Source of the DNA: Whalleya microplaca
Lineage: Eukaryota > Ascomycota > Sordariomycetes > Xylariales > Xylariaceae
Length of the DNA: 64,000 bases
Direction: 5' to 3'
Assembly: GCA_022497155.1 (NCBI GenBank)
Contig: MU385775.1
Span: 183,672 to 247,671, forward strand
The notes under the pieces: model-generated
The model's input: only the letters and a program-made list of their open reading frames with translations
Told to the model about the DNA's origin: nothing
The model's database searches: none
Translations under genes and position numbers: made by a program
Shown: piece by piece, positions 23,186-36,157 of the stretch
Position numbering within the stretch: the stretch's first letter is position 1
Layout: every line of letters starts with the position of its first letter

Positions 23186-26100
23186 TTATTTTCTCGGACC
23201 GGGCCCGGGGTGTCCCGTAGAACCGGGCGAGGATGTTATTTATGAGTGCTTCTCCGCCTCGGGAGATGATTGTGGGGTTTCTCGGGAGGGACAGTTGGAG
23301 ATACGCTTAGCGAAAGTTACTCTCATAAACTCAAGATAATTATGCTCATGCTGCTTGTCTAGTCTTGTCCGCAATTATAAACCGACTTGAGGGATTGAAG
23401 CTCGGAAATGTCAGCTTTCCTTAGTCACGACTCATTCGAGTCGTAACATAATCGCTCAGAAGAACAGGCCAAACGCCGCTATCCACGCATATCATTACAT
23501 AGTGATCAGGTACACATCGGTTCCACCAAGATGGACCCAGTTGAGGTCCGCCAGATGTAAGCCGCATTATCTAAAGGCCGAATCCCGGCGCAAAAGTGCG
23601 TGGATCGGAGCTTGACTGCTACATAGGTGAAGTCCAACTTCAGCTTCAATGCTTCCTCTCATACTCAAATCATATCAGCCCGGAAGTCCAGAACGATCTA
23701 ATGACTATTGTTTCGATAGGCGATTGCTCACATTCCAATGGACTGCAGGATCAGAGATACGAACACGCTACTTTGCATCACTAGATTAGGTACAACTGTC
23801 CGCGACAGCCTGCGGTGTCGTCGACTACTAAGTGCTAAGCTGGTCATACATATGCCCAAGTGACACGAGACATGTCGCCGGAAAACATTAAGCCGTATAC
23901 GCTATTGATTGGAGATCAAGCCCAAGCCCTCGAGCGCAATGATAGTCCTAGTCTCCTCTGACCAATACCTACCTAGGTATCTTACTCGAATTTTGCAGCA
24001 ATAATGTAGTTGGTGAGGCAAGGCGTATTTAATAAAAGGGGTAAGGGGGGGCTATCCCGACGTTGTCGTCTGATTGAACCATGCCCCATTCAATAATCTG
24101 GATTATAGGTCGGCTGCTCGCATGCGGAGAGGCATATACCCGCCCAACTAGGACACGTTCCTTGCCTTAAGATAATCTAGAGACTTCCGAATCATGCAGG
24201 CCCAACACGTGCTCACCGGTGCACAACTGTTCGGGGCAGCCTGCAAGGAGGCAAGATGGGTAAATGCGGCAGCCGCCCGGCTCCCATGCAGTCGCTTATC
24301 CGCCGAGCACGCGTCAGCACAACGAGGAAGGACGAACTCCGGAAGTGATGCCTAATGAATCTGCTCTTAGGATAGACAGCAGTGTTAGTTGACGCTTTAG
24401 TTTCAAGTTTAATATCTAGCATATCTAGTGAACAGATCTCGACGGGGTCTAAAGTCACCAACAAGGTACGGAACACCATGAAGCTCGTTCGGTTGGAATC
24501 ATTTGACGCATTATATTGCACCTCTCCCGATGCTGAAAGCATCCGCATGGCTTGTCTTCCCTATGTCTGAAGCATTTACGAACGCGACTTGATGTTGTCT
24601 CCATAGCAGAACGCTGATTCAGCTCTTGATAAGTCTACTTAGAGTGGAGCATTGCGAGATCCGATATCTGACTTGCCGGAAGATGCTACCAAGACCAGCG
24701 GTGAACGATCCCAATGGCAAAAAAAAAAAAAAAAACGCAGGCCGGCAGACAGGTAGGCAAGCGACAGAGATCAGGTCATCCCGTAAGATCGAGTCGTTTT
24801 GTTGAAGTCGTGAAACTCGCACCAGCTGGAGCGGGTATCGAAACCGGGTATCGAGACGGCTCATCCGAACTAGATTAACCCATTCCTATAAGTCCAGCGA
24901 GTGGCTGAAAGGGAGGCTGCATTAGCGAGCCTTTGCCAGTCTATATCCTAGCAAAAGATTGCAATAGGCCGTGAGGGCCATGGTGGTCGAAGGTCCCAAT
25001 GACCGCGTAGAGCTTCGTTGATCGGATCAGCTGGAATGGAAGAACATTTTCTTGTGCAACGGAAGGCTTCGTGGACAGCTACTTATAAGATAGAAACCAG
25101 GCGCCTGGGATTGTGGACAGTGGCGCCAAACAAGCTGATACATATGACCTGAAATAGCGTGGGCTAGACTCTCCGTTGTCATACAAGGCTGACAAGGATG
25201 CCAAGGATGCCGATGTTGTCAACGACGTATTCGAGGCCAATCACCTATAAGATAGAAAGAATACGGGACATGCCACTCAACCCATTTATTTGTCGCCCTC
25301 GTTTTCTGAAACTCGCAACCATGTGATTCGGTTATTTCTTTAAACCCGTTGAATCAATCTCTCTTGCGGTTCCCAGTAGGTTGGTAGGTTGATCCTGATG
25401 ACCAGGTTGAAGTGTCCAAGAAGTCCTCCTGTAATGTCTAGTGGCGATGGTGGGCTTGGTGGTGGAGATAGGGACAATCCTTCCATGCGGGGAAGCTGGA
25501 ATAGGTGGAGTTAGTCCAGTAAGCTACGCGGGGATAGAAAACCGCCGGTGGGTCAGTTGGGTATGTACAGTAAGGTACACAGTACAATGGCACACTATCC
25601 AGTGTTAGGTATTTCGCCGTTTTTTAGCTCCCGTTTAGAGATCCCGCAATGTTGAATGTTCAATGCCCTAATAATGGGAGCTTGTTCAAGATACTTCAAC
25701 TGTAACCACTTTGCTCACATCATTGCAAGTTTGAGAAGCTGTTAAAAGATGATGTTGAATACATGTAGAAGCCTTAGTACTTACTATATTACACAATAAA
25801 CGCCTCTCGACCGTCCTTATCTTTTCCTCAATTACATACCTAGGTAGCCAGAAAAATGAACCTGTGCCTTGCTGATTCAATTGGCATGCCGGTAGTCCAA
25901 GAGTCACAACACGACTCCGTGGTACTAGACTAAGGCATGAATGCCAGGAACCAGCCAGTCAACGTGATAGCTTGTGCCATGAAATAAGCACATATGTTGG
26001 GCATACGATGTACGTGATCGTGGTCCTATACAAGATAACACACAGCGCCAATTCTTTAATCAGGTAATCAGGTCACCATGCTAAACCTCCCTTTGTGCAT

Positions 26101-27463
26101 CGTGAGCTTTTCGCCGCATGCGCATGGTCAAAGCCATAGAGCATCAGGTGTGCAATGCCACTGACGGAATGAGAAGGTCACGACACCCTCAAAATCCACT
26201 GACAAATTGGACCAGTCAGCCAAGTATACCGCTTTATCTGGGCATCGGAACCAGCCAACCATAGCGTGGCGCTGTTTATTAGTGCCTCTGTAACCCCAGT
26301 CTGCGACCTGCGTCACAGGGGTCTTGAGCGTATCTCAGCCGCTGCAACACGGCGAAAGTTACTGAAGCTGTAGTAAACACTCGTTGGATCTAACCTGTTT
26401 TCATAGTAGTAGTATTGTAGTATTGCTGCAGGGACTTAGGTCGAGTAGCATCCGTCCATCCATATCCATCGTCAGCGACGCCACCGCTCCAGCATTGCTC
26501 CAGCATTGCTCCGTTGGTGTAGGCCGCCCGTAGTGAACCTCATGTTTCCCTTGATAAGCTCCTCTCTACCTCAAACCCATCTGACCGGGCAGATATGCCT
26601 CTGTGCTATGCTCAGCCATCAATTGAACTATATATATAGATAGATATAAATAATACTTATTTGGTCAGAGCGGTATATGGGTCAAACTTACAGATCGTAG
26701 TGCGCCTAGTGTGGTATTCTAGGCTCATGCAACAGGAACTAGACAAACACTAAATCTAATACCGAACTATAGTGTCAATTTATATTCCGTAGCTTTCAGA
26801 CGAGGGAAGTATACTCTGAATTGATCAGTTCTCATTGGTAGTCAGACAATCTTCAATCTGGTTTCTCGACAGACTCGACTCTCTAATTGTCCGACTAAAT
26901 GTTAGGCAATGCTCAGCCCTCGTCGATGAGATCTACTTTTGACTAATAAAAAAGTAAAGCGTATGTACATAGCTTACGAAGTATTGCTACCCCTCAGAAA
27001 GAGATGCCTCTCCATTTATAAAGTGCCGATCCTCCTCTTCCTCCACCAAACACACACACTCGCTAATGGATCTTACTAGATCTATACCCCGGCCTACCTA
27101 CGACCCTCTACTCAACCTGCGCACCTACAAACTTCCATAATTCCCTAACCCCGGTGCTCTGCCGGGATGTAAATAGCTTACGTCCCTTGCTTCCAGCAAT
27201 CTTTTACTTAGACGCATCCTTAATTTCATTCTCTTCAATTTCACCTGCTGGACATTCGCTTGGTCAGCTGGACTGGAGACTGGCTTTGTCCATAAATATA
27301 TTTAACCACCTCACGAGACCCTCGATCGAGCGAACAGGTTGAATTTGTTCCCGGAGACGTCAATTCCAAAGTGCTGTTGCCTTTTAACTCTCCCAGTTGG
27401 AATTACGTTGTCGCATAAGCAGATTAGACCAGACTTATTCGACTCCAAGCGACGCCTGCCAAT
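23186..27463. other. gene-poor 4.3-kb region
   Basis: No convincing coding gene on either strand. Visible items are a poly-A run at about 24720-24736, CCTAGG palindromes near 23973 and 25841, and a local direct repeat (GCTCCAGCATT) near 26488-26510. The last ~400 bases are pyrimidine-rich and look like the promoter and leader of the MFS gene. Confidence 0.55.
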
Positions 27464-29273
27464 ATGAGTGATATTGAGAAGATCTCAGCTTCCCACGAGA
27501 ACGGCTCGCAAGATGGTAACATTGCCGGCTCGATCGATGGGTTACCACCGGATCCCGATGCGCATCTCAGCGAGGAGGAGAGGGCGAAGATTGTAAGCCG
27601 TAACCTAACCTAACCTAACCAAAGATTCCCGTCAAACCTGCATTCCGCTCCCAAAGTAGCTGGCGCTGACTCAAAATGTGCATATTAGGAGCGCAAACTA
27701 GTTTGGCGACTAGATTGGATATTGATTCCCTGGGTATGCCGGCTTCCCTACAGGAAAAACCCACGTTGCACACATAACGCTGACACCCGCATTTCCCATC
27801 TAGCTCTGTATCCTTTACCTGCTTGCTTTCCTGGATCGCACCAACATCGGCAACGCCAAGGTGGCCGGGTTTGCTGAGGACCTGCACCTGGCGTCGCATG
27901 ACTACAACCTGACGCTGACCATCTTCTTCATCTCGTACTCCGTCTTCGAGCCCTTGACCAATGTCCTGCTCAAGAAGCTGCGGCCTTCCGTGTTCATCCC
28001 CATCATCATGTAAGTGTTGCAGCTGCGATGGATCGGCATCTTAGCCGAGCCCGAAGGGGAAAAAAACTAACGTCGTGATACCTAAAGGATACTCTGGGGT
28101 TGCTCCATGACGGGCATGGGTTTCGTCACTAATTACTCCGGGATTTTGGCTGCCCGTTGGTTCCTCGGCCTTACGGAGGCCGGTCTGTTTCCCGGAGTCA
28201 ACTACTACCTGTCTTGCTGGTATAAGCGCTCGGAGTTCGGTATTCGTGCTGTATGACAGGCCCATTTTTCTCCCGTGTTGTCAAACGTTCACAAAGCTAA
28301 CTTAACGTAGGCCATATTCTTTTCGGCGGCCGCCATATCCGGCTCTTTTGGTGGGCTTCTGGCTGCGGCCATCGAGCTGATGGACGGTATAGGTGGCCGT
28401 CCCGGCTGGGCGTGGATCTTCATATTGGAGGGTCTCCTCACCGTCGTCTTCGGCGTCCTCTCTTTTTGGATGGTGCACGACTTCCCCGACCAGGCCCGTT
28501 TCCTGTCCGACGACGACCGCGCCCGCGTCGTCCGACGGTTGAAGATGGACCAGCAATCCTCGGCCGAGCACGAGGAGTGGAAGATCTCGTACCTGTACGC
28601 AGGTCTCAAGGACTGGAAGATGTGGCTCGGCATGGTCATCTACATGGGCTGCGACATGCCCCTGTACGCCTTCTCGCTCTTCCTGCCCAGCATCGTTCAG
28701 AATCTGGGCTGGGGCTCTAGTACGGTCCGAGCCCAGCTGATGAGCGTGCCGCCGTACGTCGTGGCCGCGCTGCTCACGGTCGTGATCGGGTTCATCGCCG
28801 ACCGCACGCACCAGCGCGGGCTGTGCAACATCGGCGTCAGCCTGATCGGGATCGCGGGGTTCTGCATGCTGCTGGGGTCGGCGGAGCCGGCGGTGCAGTA
28901 CGCGGGGACGTTCCTGGGCGCGATGGGCATCTACCCGTGCATCTCGAACACGATCAGCTGGATGGCGAACAACATCGAGGGCGTGTACAAGCGCGGCGTC
29001 GTGCTGGGCTTCGTCATCGGCTGGGGCAACCTCAACGGCATCGTCAGCTCCAACATCTACTTCTCCCCGCCCCGCTACCTCGCGGGGCACGGCGTCATGA
29101 TCGCCTACATGGTCGTCTTCCTGCTCGGCGGCTCCGTGCTCAATACCGTCCTGCTCCGTATCGAGAACAAGAAGAGGCGCGAGGGCAAGCGCGATTACCG
29201 CATCGAGGGCAAGACCACTAAGGAGATCGAGGCCCTCGGCGACGACCAGCCCGACTTCATGTACACGGTCTGA
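27464..29273 (+). CDS. MFS transporter, allantoate/nicotinate permease (Tna1/Dal5, ACS) type
   Basis: Five exons: 27464-27592, 27689-27733, 27804-28009, 28088-28250 and 28311-29273, total 501 residues with all junctions in frame. The acidic cytosolic N-terminus leads to RKLVWRLDWILIPWLCILYLLAFLDRTNIGNAKVAG, the hallmark first helix of the fungal anion:cation symporter family. FLGLTEAGLFPGVNYYLSCWYKRSE and GGRPGWAWIFILEGLLTV are the conserved helix 4-5 and central-loop motifs. About twelve membrane segments are visible and the protein ends in a polar tail. The family imports organic anions such as nicotinate, allantoate, pantothenate or tartrate across the plasma membrane; the substrate here is unknown. 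Intron 1 starts with four exact TAACC units. It is not adjacent to any biosynthetic gene. Confidence 0.93.
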
Positions 29274-30556
29274 TGGTCTTGCTTATTTGGGAAGGAATCG
29301 AATTGCGGCGCATTGGGCGCAGGAGTGCTTTCTCTGGGTGCGTTCACGTCTTTTGGGCTTCATCTGCGTGGCAGGATACTCGAACTAGAGTCTATATTTG
29401 GTTTGGTGCTTACTATACGCGGAATCCAATGGGTGGTTAGTCATGGGTGAATTGAATATGAGAGAAGGCAGACCGCATCCCTAAACCAAATTTAGTGCGT
29501 GCTGACCACAAGGTCGTATATAGAGCCCATGTTCTGGTCATCAGGTCTGGCTGCAAAATGGGATATTCACGCTGCGATTCGACAATATGCGTGATTTCAC
29601 ACACGCGCTTTTCTGTTTTTGTGAAACATTAGGACTGAAGAATGTGACCATTGGCTTCTAAGATAGCTAGCTACCTAGGTAGTCTTGTTAGGATGCTGTT
29701 CCTCTACATATATCATGCATGTGAGGAAGAGAACCAAGCGCTGTGACACCATGGTGAATGCGTGATGATCAACGGGTGACATGATCCAGGCAGGATATCC
29801 TATCGACTCTGTAGGGTTTTCTTCTTCGTAGCCCTAGCAAGCTAGAGGATACAATGAAAAAAAGAGTTGGGAAGAAAAATTCGTCCGAAGGGACGTGTAT
29901 ATCAAAAATTAACAAAGATCTGATTCGAAGAGCAGATGATAGAAGCTGATGCCGAGCCATTCTTGATCGGCAGCATCAGCGAGGTAGGTAGGTAGAGGGT
30001 AGAGGTGCAATGAGAGGAGAGGTAAATAGAAGTAAGAGGAGGGTTCCATCACGACGCGCACTCCCCCCCAAAATTGCAAACACCGTCAAACGTTCACCGT
30101 CTTCAAGTGGCCACAGTGCATGGTCCCAAAGCCGGAGGGAAGCGATGGGGATGGTCAAGGGGAGGCAAAGCCTCATCCAACAATGATAGCTGATAAGGAT
30201 ATTAAGGACTCCGATGCCGCGCCTAACGGCTTCATGCGTGGTATCACCCTCGGCGCCAACACTTCGCACAAGGAGACGCATTGTGTCTCAATGCTAACCC
30301 GCCCTCGGCTCGCTAGTCAATGAACATACACCATTCACCCGCGGGTGGTGATGCAGAGGTCGAAAGAGGTCGGTCTGCCTCCGCAGGCGTTAATTAAGGG
30401 ACCTATGTATTACACGCTAAACACGTCATGCCTTCTCAATGTGCTAGGTGCGGGCTCTGGGTGCGTCGTATCCGGATGGTGAAGCGAAGAGAGAGATGTG
30501 CTGGTTGATGATGGTGTTGGTGGAAGAAGAAAGGTGGAAGAAAGAGATATGTTGGT

Positions 30557-30582
30557 TGGTGGTGGTGGTGGTGGTGGTGGTG
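30557..30582. repeat. GGT trinucleotide microsatellite
   Basis: An uninterrupted run of GGT units, flanked by related GTTGGT and GATGAT units. Non-coding context. Confidence 0.85.
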
Positions 30583-32259
30583 ATGATGTTGGGAGAAAAA
30601 AGATGGAAGAAAAGTTGGAAACTTTGGTAGGGGGGATGTCCGCATTATATACCAAAGAGGTGTACGGGCGGTGTAATTCTAATCACCCACTGGCAGAATC
30701 ACACAGTAGTATACCCATACCAGAGCAACTGCCTTCTTTACAGCAACTGCCTGTTGTTCAGCTGCTATCAAGGTACCTACCTATACGCAATTACACCGTG
30801 AGAGGGCCTCTCTGATTGGCTGCATGGGGTATCTACATGTACAGTCTATTGTGATTCTGATCTTGATACCTGGGACTTGCTGTTTATATATATGTAGTTA
30901 CAGCCCATGCTTAAAGCTGGCATATCTGTATATTCAGGTATATCTGGGACATTTCTACTTCCCATAACAAGTAACAGTACTAGGTACAGGAGCAAAATCA
31001 TTCATCATGTTTTCCATCACGTTAGATTCTCGTACCTACCTAGATCAGGCAACTTATCAATAATGACATATATAAAGCAAGTACATTATACGTAGATTCA
31101 TCTTCTGAAAAGGCCAATCAGATTTAATGTAGTACATGGATACAGAGTTTGTAACTTCCCAATACACATATACTTCTCGAACCTGACTACGTAAATTACC
31201 ACTTTACAATCACATAGATAGTAAAGAACCCACATAGTGTAACAGGTACTCGTCCAGCTATTTAATGGCTAGGGTGTAGATGTGGATGTCTACAACTATT
31301 CCCCTGGACAATGATACTCCTTTCACTCTCACTTCACTACCATCATGGGATGTTAATTCGCATGGGATGCTGTAATGTACCCAATGGCTAGAACCTATAT
31401 TGCTTGTATCATTACTTGTAATGTTTATATAAGGCCACTTGTATGTCGTGTCAATGATGTTGTGAGTCGAGAATGAAACACCACATATCTCCTAACTGTA
31501 TCAAGGTATAATTCAGGAGAAAATATGAGTATGGTTGTGAGCACTGTATGGACAGGGACGCGGTCAAATTTAATGATGTATCATAGTTACACTTACGTAG
31601 ATGAGGCTGAAATTCAATGGGTTGTTGATAGAATTTCGCCGAGATACGTCCATGCGGCTGAATAATGCCCTACATATGGCCGCCGCTTGTGCATATATAA
31701 TGGGACTCGGCCTTATTCTAACTTCACCTTGCCTGACCAAGCCATGATGCTCTTAATTAATTTATCCTATGTTGAAGTCATATATATCTCTTTCATGATA
31801 GGCATAGTTGTTAGTTACCCCTTTTTAGTATGGGGCTTGGCAAACTAGTGTTTCCGAGCGGTTAATATCGAGACAGATCCTCTCGCCCTCTGGGAGGAGA
31901 TCACTTAGACAGTTACTAGACTAAATTGACTACTTGCGATCACGGCAACACTTAAGTGGCAATTACACACACAATAACTGTGATAATATCAACTAGAGAA
32001 TTAGTCCTACTGCCACGATAATAGGGGTATTAGCTGTAGTGCCTTCGGCAAATGGAGCTCGGAGTAATAGTAGACCCGAGAGCCCCTTTCTTAGAAGGAT
32101 CTCCCGAGCTCCTACATATAAGATCACTTAAACTTTACAACTTTTTAACTCTAATGGATAACCACTGAAGTGATCGCGGCAGCACTTAAATGATCCTTGC
32201 ATAAACTACAGTTGGCATATGTACGCTTCAGCTGTCATACGGGGATTGGAGGCAAGACC

Positions 32260-32547
32260 TGTTGGAAGTTATATGAGACGCAGGAATGCTACACAAGTAC
32301 ATATATTAGGTGCTGTTAGATATCATTCGGTACTGTTGAAATGTATGGTTACCTGACAAATGGTATGGCCACCTAACGGCGGCTAGGTCGGCTACGTCGG
32401 CAACAGACAAGATACGTACCAGGAATACGTACCGCGGCAGCAGGTCTATATAAGACCTGTCGCCGACCTTCAGACTTAGATTCAGACGTAAACCCATAAG
32501 CATATTGAGGGGCCCTGGAGAATTGTTAGCTAAATTAATATATTCCA
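32260..32547. repeat. possible solo LTR-like segment
   Basis: Starts TGTTGGAA and ends TTCCA, with a TATA-like TCTATATAAGACC near the middle to 3' part, as in fungal LTRs. No target-site duplication is visible, and no internal retroelement coding sequence is nearby, so this is tentative. Confidence 0.2.
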
Positions 32548-33318
32548 AGCCATAATCACAGCCCTTGTTCCATCAGCACTGGATATCACGAAGTCTTGTC
32601 TAAGCTACAAGGTTTGACAACTACACTATACCTAAAATGACGTTGGGAGTAAATACACATCGTCATGTACTTGCCGTTAATGAAATGGAAATTTTTACGA
32701 ATATGAAAAGGAGATCGAATATGAAAAGGAGATTGAAGGAATTTACAGACCTTAACCCTAAAGAGATATATCGTTGATTTAACGAATTCCTATGTTAGTA
32801 AAATGATATTAAGCCCATCCTTACGGCAGAGTGTCTTAAGATGTCCAGGTGAAACTCGGCAATGGAATTCATGTCAGAATATAGCAGGTTCGGCCAGGAA
32901 GTATATTCTACACCTTGAGATTTACAGCATAACACATACGAGGTCTCCTCTTCTATGAGATAATATCTACCTGAGATTGAGCTGGATCAGGGGACCCGAG
33001 CCAAGCTGAGGATTGGCCACAACTTTGATTCTGTCATCCTCGAGATCGTTTTACCTTCCGAAACCATGCGTGGGGGTCAGATCTGAGCTCGTTGGTCTCG
33101 CTTACGAAAGCACGTCGGTAGAAATATCAAAGGAACTACGCAAGAAGTATTCGTTGAAGTTCTTCGTCGTTTTACATATCGTATATCATTTTAGACGAGA
33201 AGTTGACGAGAAGTTAACGAGACGTTTGCTATGCGCGTTCACGCATGCAGTTGAGTTTATGTAGGAGAATGTAGGCCCCCCAACCCCCGGCATGGGTCTG
33301 AGTCCACTGTCGTAATAA

Positions 33319-33338
33319 GCGTGCGTGCGTGCGTGCGT
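33319..33338. repeat. GCGT tetranucleotide microsatellite
   Basis: Five exact GCGT units in non-coding DNA. Confidence 0.9.
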
Positions 33339-36157
33339 ACGTTAGGGCTGGAGAGGCACTAACGGGCCCACGTTCAGAGAGTGTGGTTAAGCCAATCGTA
33401 GCCCTCTAGGCATGGTGCCACCCGCCACAAACGGTAATGTCTGAGCGCTGTATGCACCTACCGCACCTAAAGGTTTACATGTACCTCTTCCCCACGCGCC
33501 GCGGGTTATGACGGGTCCCATGTTCCATTCCCCAACTCCACAATACTAACGGCTAACATACTTCCTTTCTGTCTACAAACGCGTCGCCTGGACTTAAGAA
33601 ACACCATGTGTATGTAATTATTCGGGACAGTCTATGACGAAGTTAAATTCGTTGTTATACCTGCCGGAATTAGCCATTCGTTGGGCATGCCAGCGCATCG
33701 TGTTCGTAACAGTTCGTTTGACTTGTTTCGGGAACCACACCTGTTGTTCCATTCACTCATGATCTCGAGAGTCATTAGCACTGGACCTCGCACCTCGATA
33801 TTAATTATCTTCACTATCGTCGATGGTTATAGATTACTATAACTCGAATTCCTCGGGACTCATTGTCGTCACCTGCAACGACCCATAGTTATTGAAGTAG
33901 GTAACCTTAGACAACTCAGTCCTCGGGGCCGGTACAGACGACGGAGAGGTTTGGTTGGCTATTCGTCTCAAGTCGGCCGTATATAGCCTCTGTGCATGCT
34001 TTGCGATACGGGGGACGGCTCGCAATTGGATCCCGGCTGCAGAGCCTATCATGTGGTGTAGCAAACAGTAGCCAAGGTCAATCAATATCTTTGTTAATCA
34101 CCAAAAAATGGCATAACGGGCCAAGGAATAACTGAAAGACTGAGAGGCCGCCCGGATTAACTATTCTGTTCTGCTCTCCTCGTTACGAGGTCTCTATGAT
34201 TGGGGGCATTGGCGCTATCGATCTCTTTAGGTCTCCTGCTATCCGCTTAACGTCGATGGGATCTTCCCGGCCCGACGGCCGCATGTTTGCCCAACTTGAG
34301 AGGGCCGTCCAACAACACATGGCTAACTCCGCCGTCGATCGACGCAAGGGCTCGCCCTCCATTCCGTGACTACGTGGGGACGATTTGACCAAACCCTTCA
34401 TCAAGACTAGAAATGATCCATTCCCTTTCATTGCAGCGGTATGTGCTAGAATGGCAACTATCAAAATTGTCCTTGCCGCCTAGTCTGAGCGCCCACGTGA
34501 GAAGGAAGATGATCGCATGCAGGTAAGACACCCAAACACTCAGTGCCCATGTCAGCGATCAGTTGATGTGCAATTAACGATGCTGTCCGCAACAGGCACA
34601 CCGGTCCACATCGTGACACCTGCTGGACGGAGAAATAGAAAATATGTCGCTGAGGTTGCACTTCTTGGAGACTTATCATCCTCGCCTAGTAGCTTGGTTC
34701 GCTGCGGTCGGTCGTTCTCTCTCAGGGGATGTGTGATGTCGTGTAAGTCTCGCTTGTGTTCAACAGCAGCACGTAATCTGGGCCGACAGATACATCTTCC
34801 AGCTATATACAAGTAGCAGCTAGCTGTTATTCATTTCCCTCTTTCTGACTAGCATAGGCGATGAGAAGACTCAGCTAGCCTTCAGCCTTCTCTTACAAAT
34901 CATTGCACTCCATATGCATCGTCATCATCTTGAAACAGTGAAGCTACATATACCGACCAGATTATCTTACGATTAAGGCAACGCATCCCCGAATCCTCAT
35001 GAGAATGAACTAAAGCTTCCTTCGTACTGTGTGCGCTTTCCCTTTGATCCGAATTTATTTCTTGGGGGTGGCAGGGTGGTTGACTAAGAACTCCAATTCT
35101 GCTACGTCGTCTCTACTAATGCCCGGATAACATTACCTTGTCGTGTAACCACCCGAGGTAGAATACGTATGAGTATGGAAGGGACTCGGGAACTCGAAAA
35201 CCAACACCCAAGTGCAGTGGGTAAACAACCTACCTGCCTGACGTGATTATCTCTCACCTAGCTGCTTAACCTAGCGATATTGCTTATGTATGGCGCTTCC
35301 CGCCAGTTGCTAGGTCTGCAGCCAAGAGAAAAGGCTGAGGGAGATGCATCTTGACATGCACTCACCCAACTGATGGACCTATGCATCCTCTTCTCATATA
35401 CACATGCACATCCCTTCTTTACTCCTAATGCCATACATCTCACTTGGCTATAGTGGTTATATATACCCGACTAGCAATCGAAGTTCCGGTTACGTGCGTT
35501 TCTTTTGGCTTCATTCCATTGGACTTTCACCAAACGCACAGCTTCATCTCAGTGCACCTCTCAGACACTCTCTCTTGGTTTAGTCCACATCGCGCTCAAC
35601 CTAGTAACTCAAGTTTTGACCTATTTCATTGACCTCCTTCACCTAGGCCCATCGCCTTTTGACTCTCCTGCCTCTACTTAAACAACTTCTCATCCAGTCC
35701 TTTCTACATAAGTTTGAACACATCCAACCAGATTGGCGTCAAAAAGTTATCAGCTTCGCCTCAACAGTCCTTCATTTGGTCACTCGCTACTCATCACACA
35801 CATCTCCTCATCTGCAAACGGTGTACGCCGTAAACCGTATTCACACAGCTCTCAGTCTGCGACACCATTGCAGCTAATAAAATCCGATTTCACGCCACTG
35901 TCAAGTCTACTGAAACATCGATTCGAACCATTGCGATTCGATCCTCTTCATATTGTTTATGGCGGTGTATGCTTGGTCTTGCTAAGCTTCTCATATACCC
36001 CTTTGCCGGGCGATCTCCGCCACTCAAGCATCTAGCCTAACTCGAACACCAAACATACCATCGTCAGTCGGGCTTGTTCTGCTGTCTGTTTTGGTAATCG
36101 CATATGTAATCAGTATCGGTATAATCATTAGTCGCCTCCCACGGCACACAAGCCGCT

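Larger units (their letters stand above)
29274..36157. other. gene-poor 6.9-kb region
   Basis: No confident gene. It includes a GGT microsatellite (30557-30582), a GCGT microsatellite (33319-33338), and a possible solo-LTR-like segment (32260-32547). Short protein-like stretches at 33837-34085 (minus) and 34198-34370 (plus) could be relics but match no family I know. A pyrimidine-rich zone at 35500-36150 fits a long promoter and leader for the GPCR gene. Confidence 0.5.

Noticed and set aside
27601..27620. TAACC repeats as a possible interstitial telomere
   Set aside because: Only four units, inside an intron, and not the TTAGGG-type fungal telomere repeat.
28302..29090. Minus-strand open frame across the MFS gene
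   Set aside because: Composition-driven antisense frame; the plus strand encodes a complete transporter with introns in phase.
33837..34464. Short protein-like minus- and plus-strand segments
   Set aside because: No known family, no consistent gene model; might be relics but cannot be supported.
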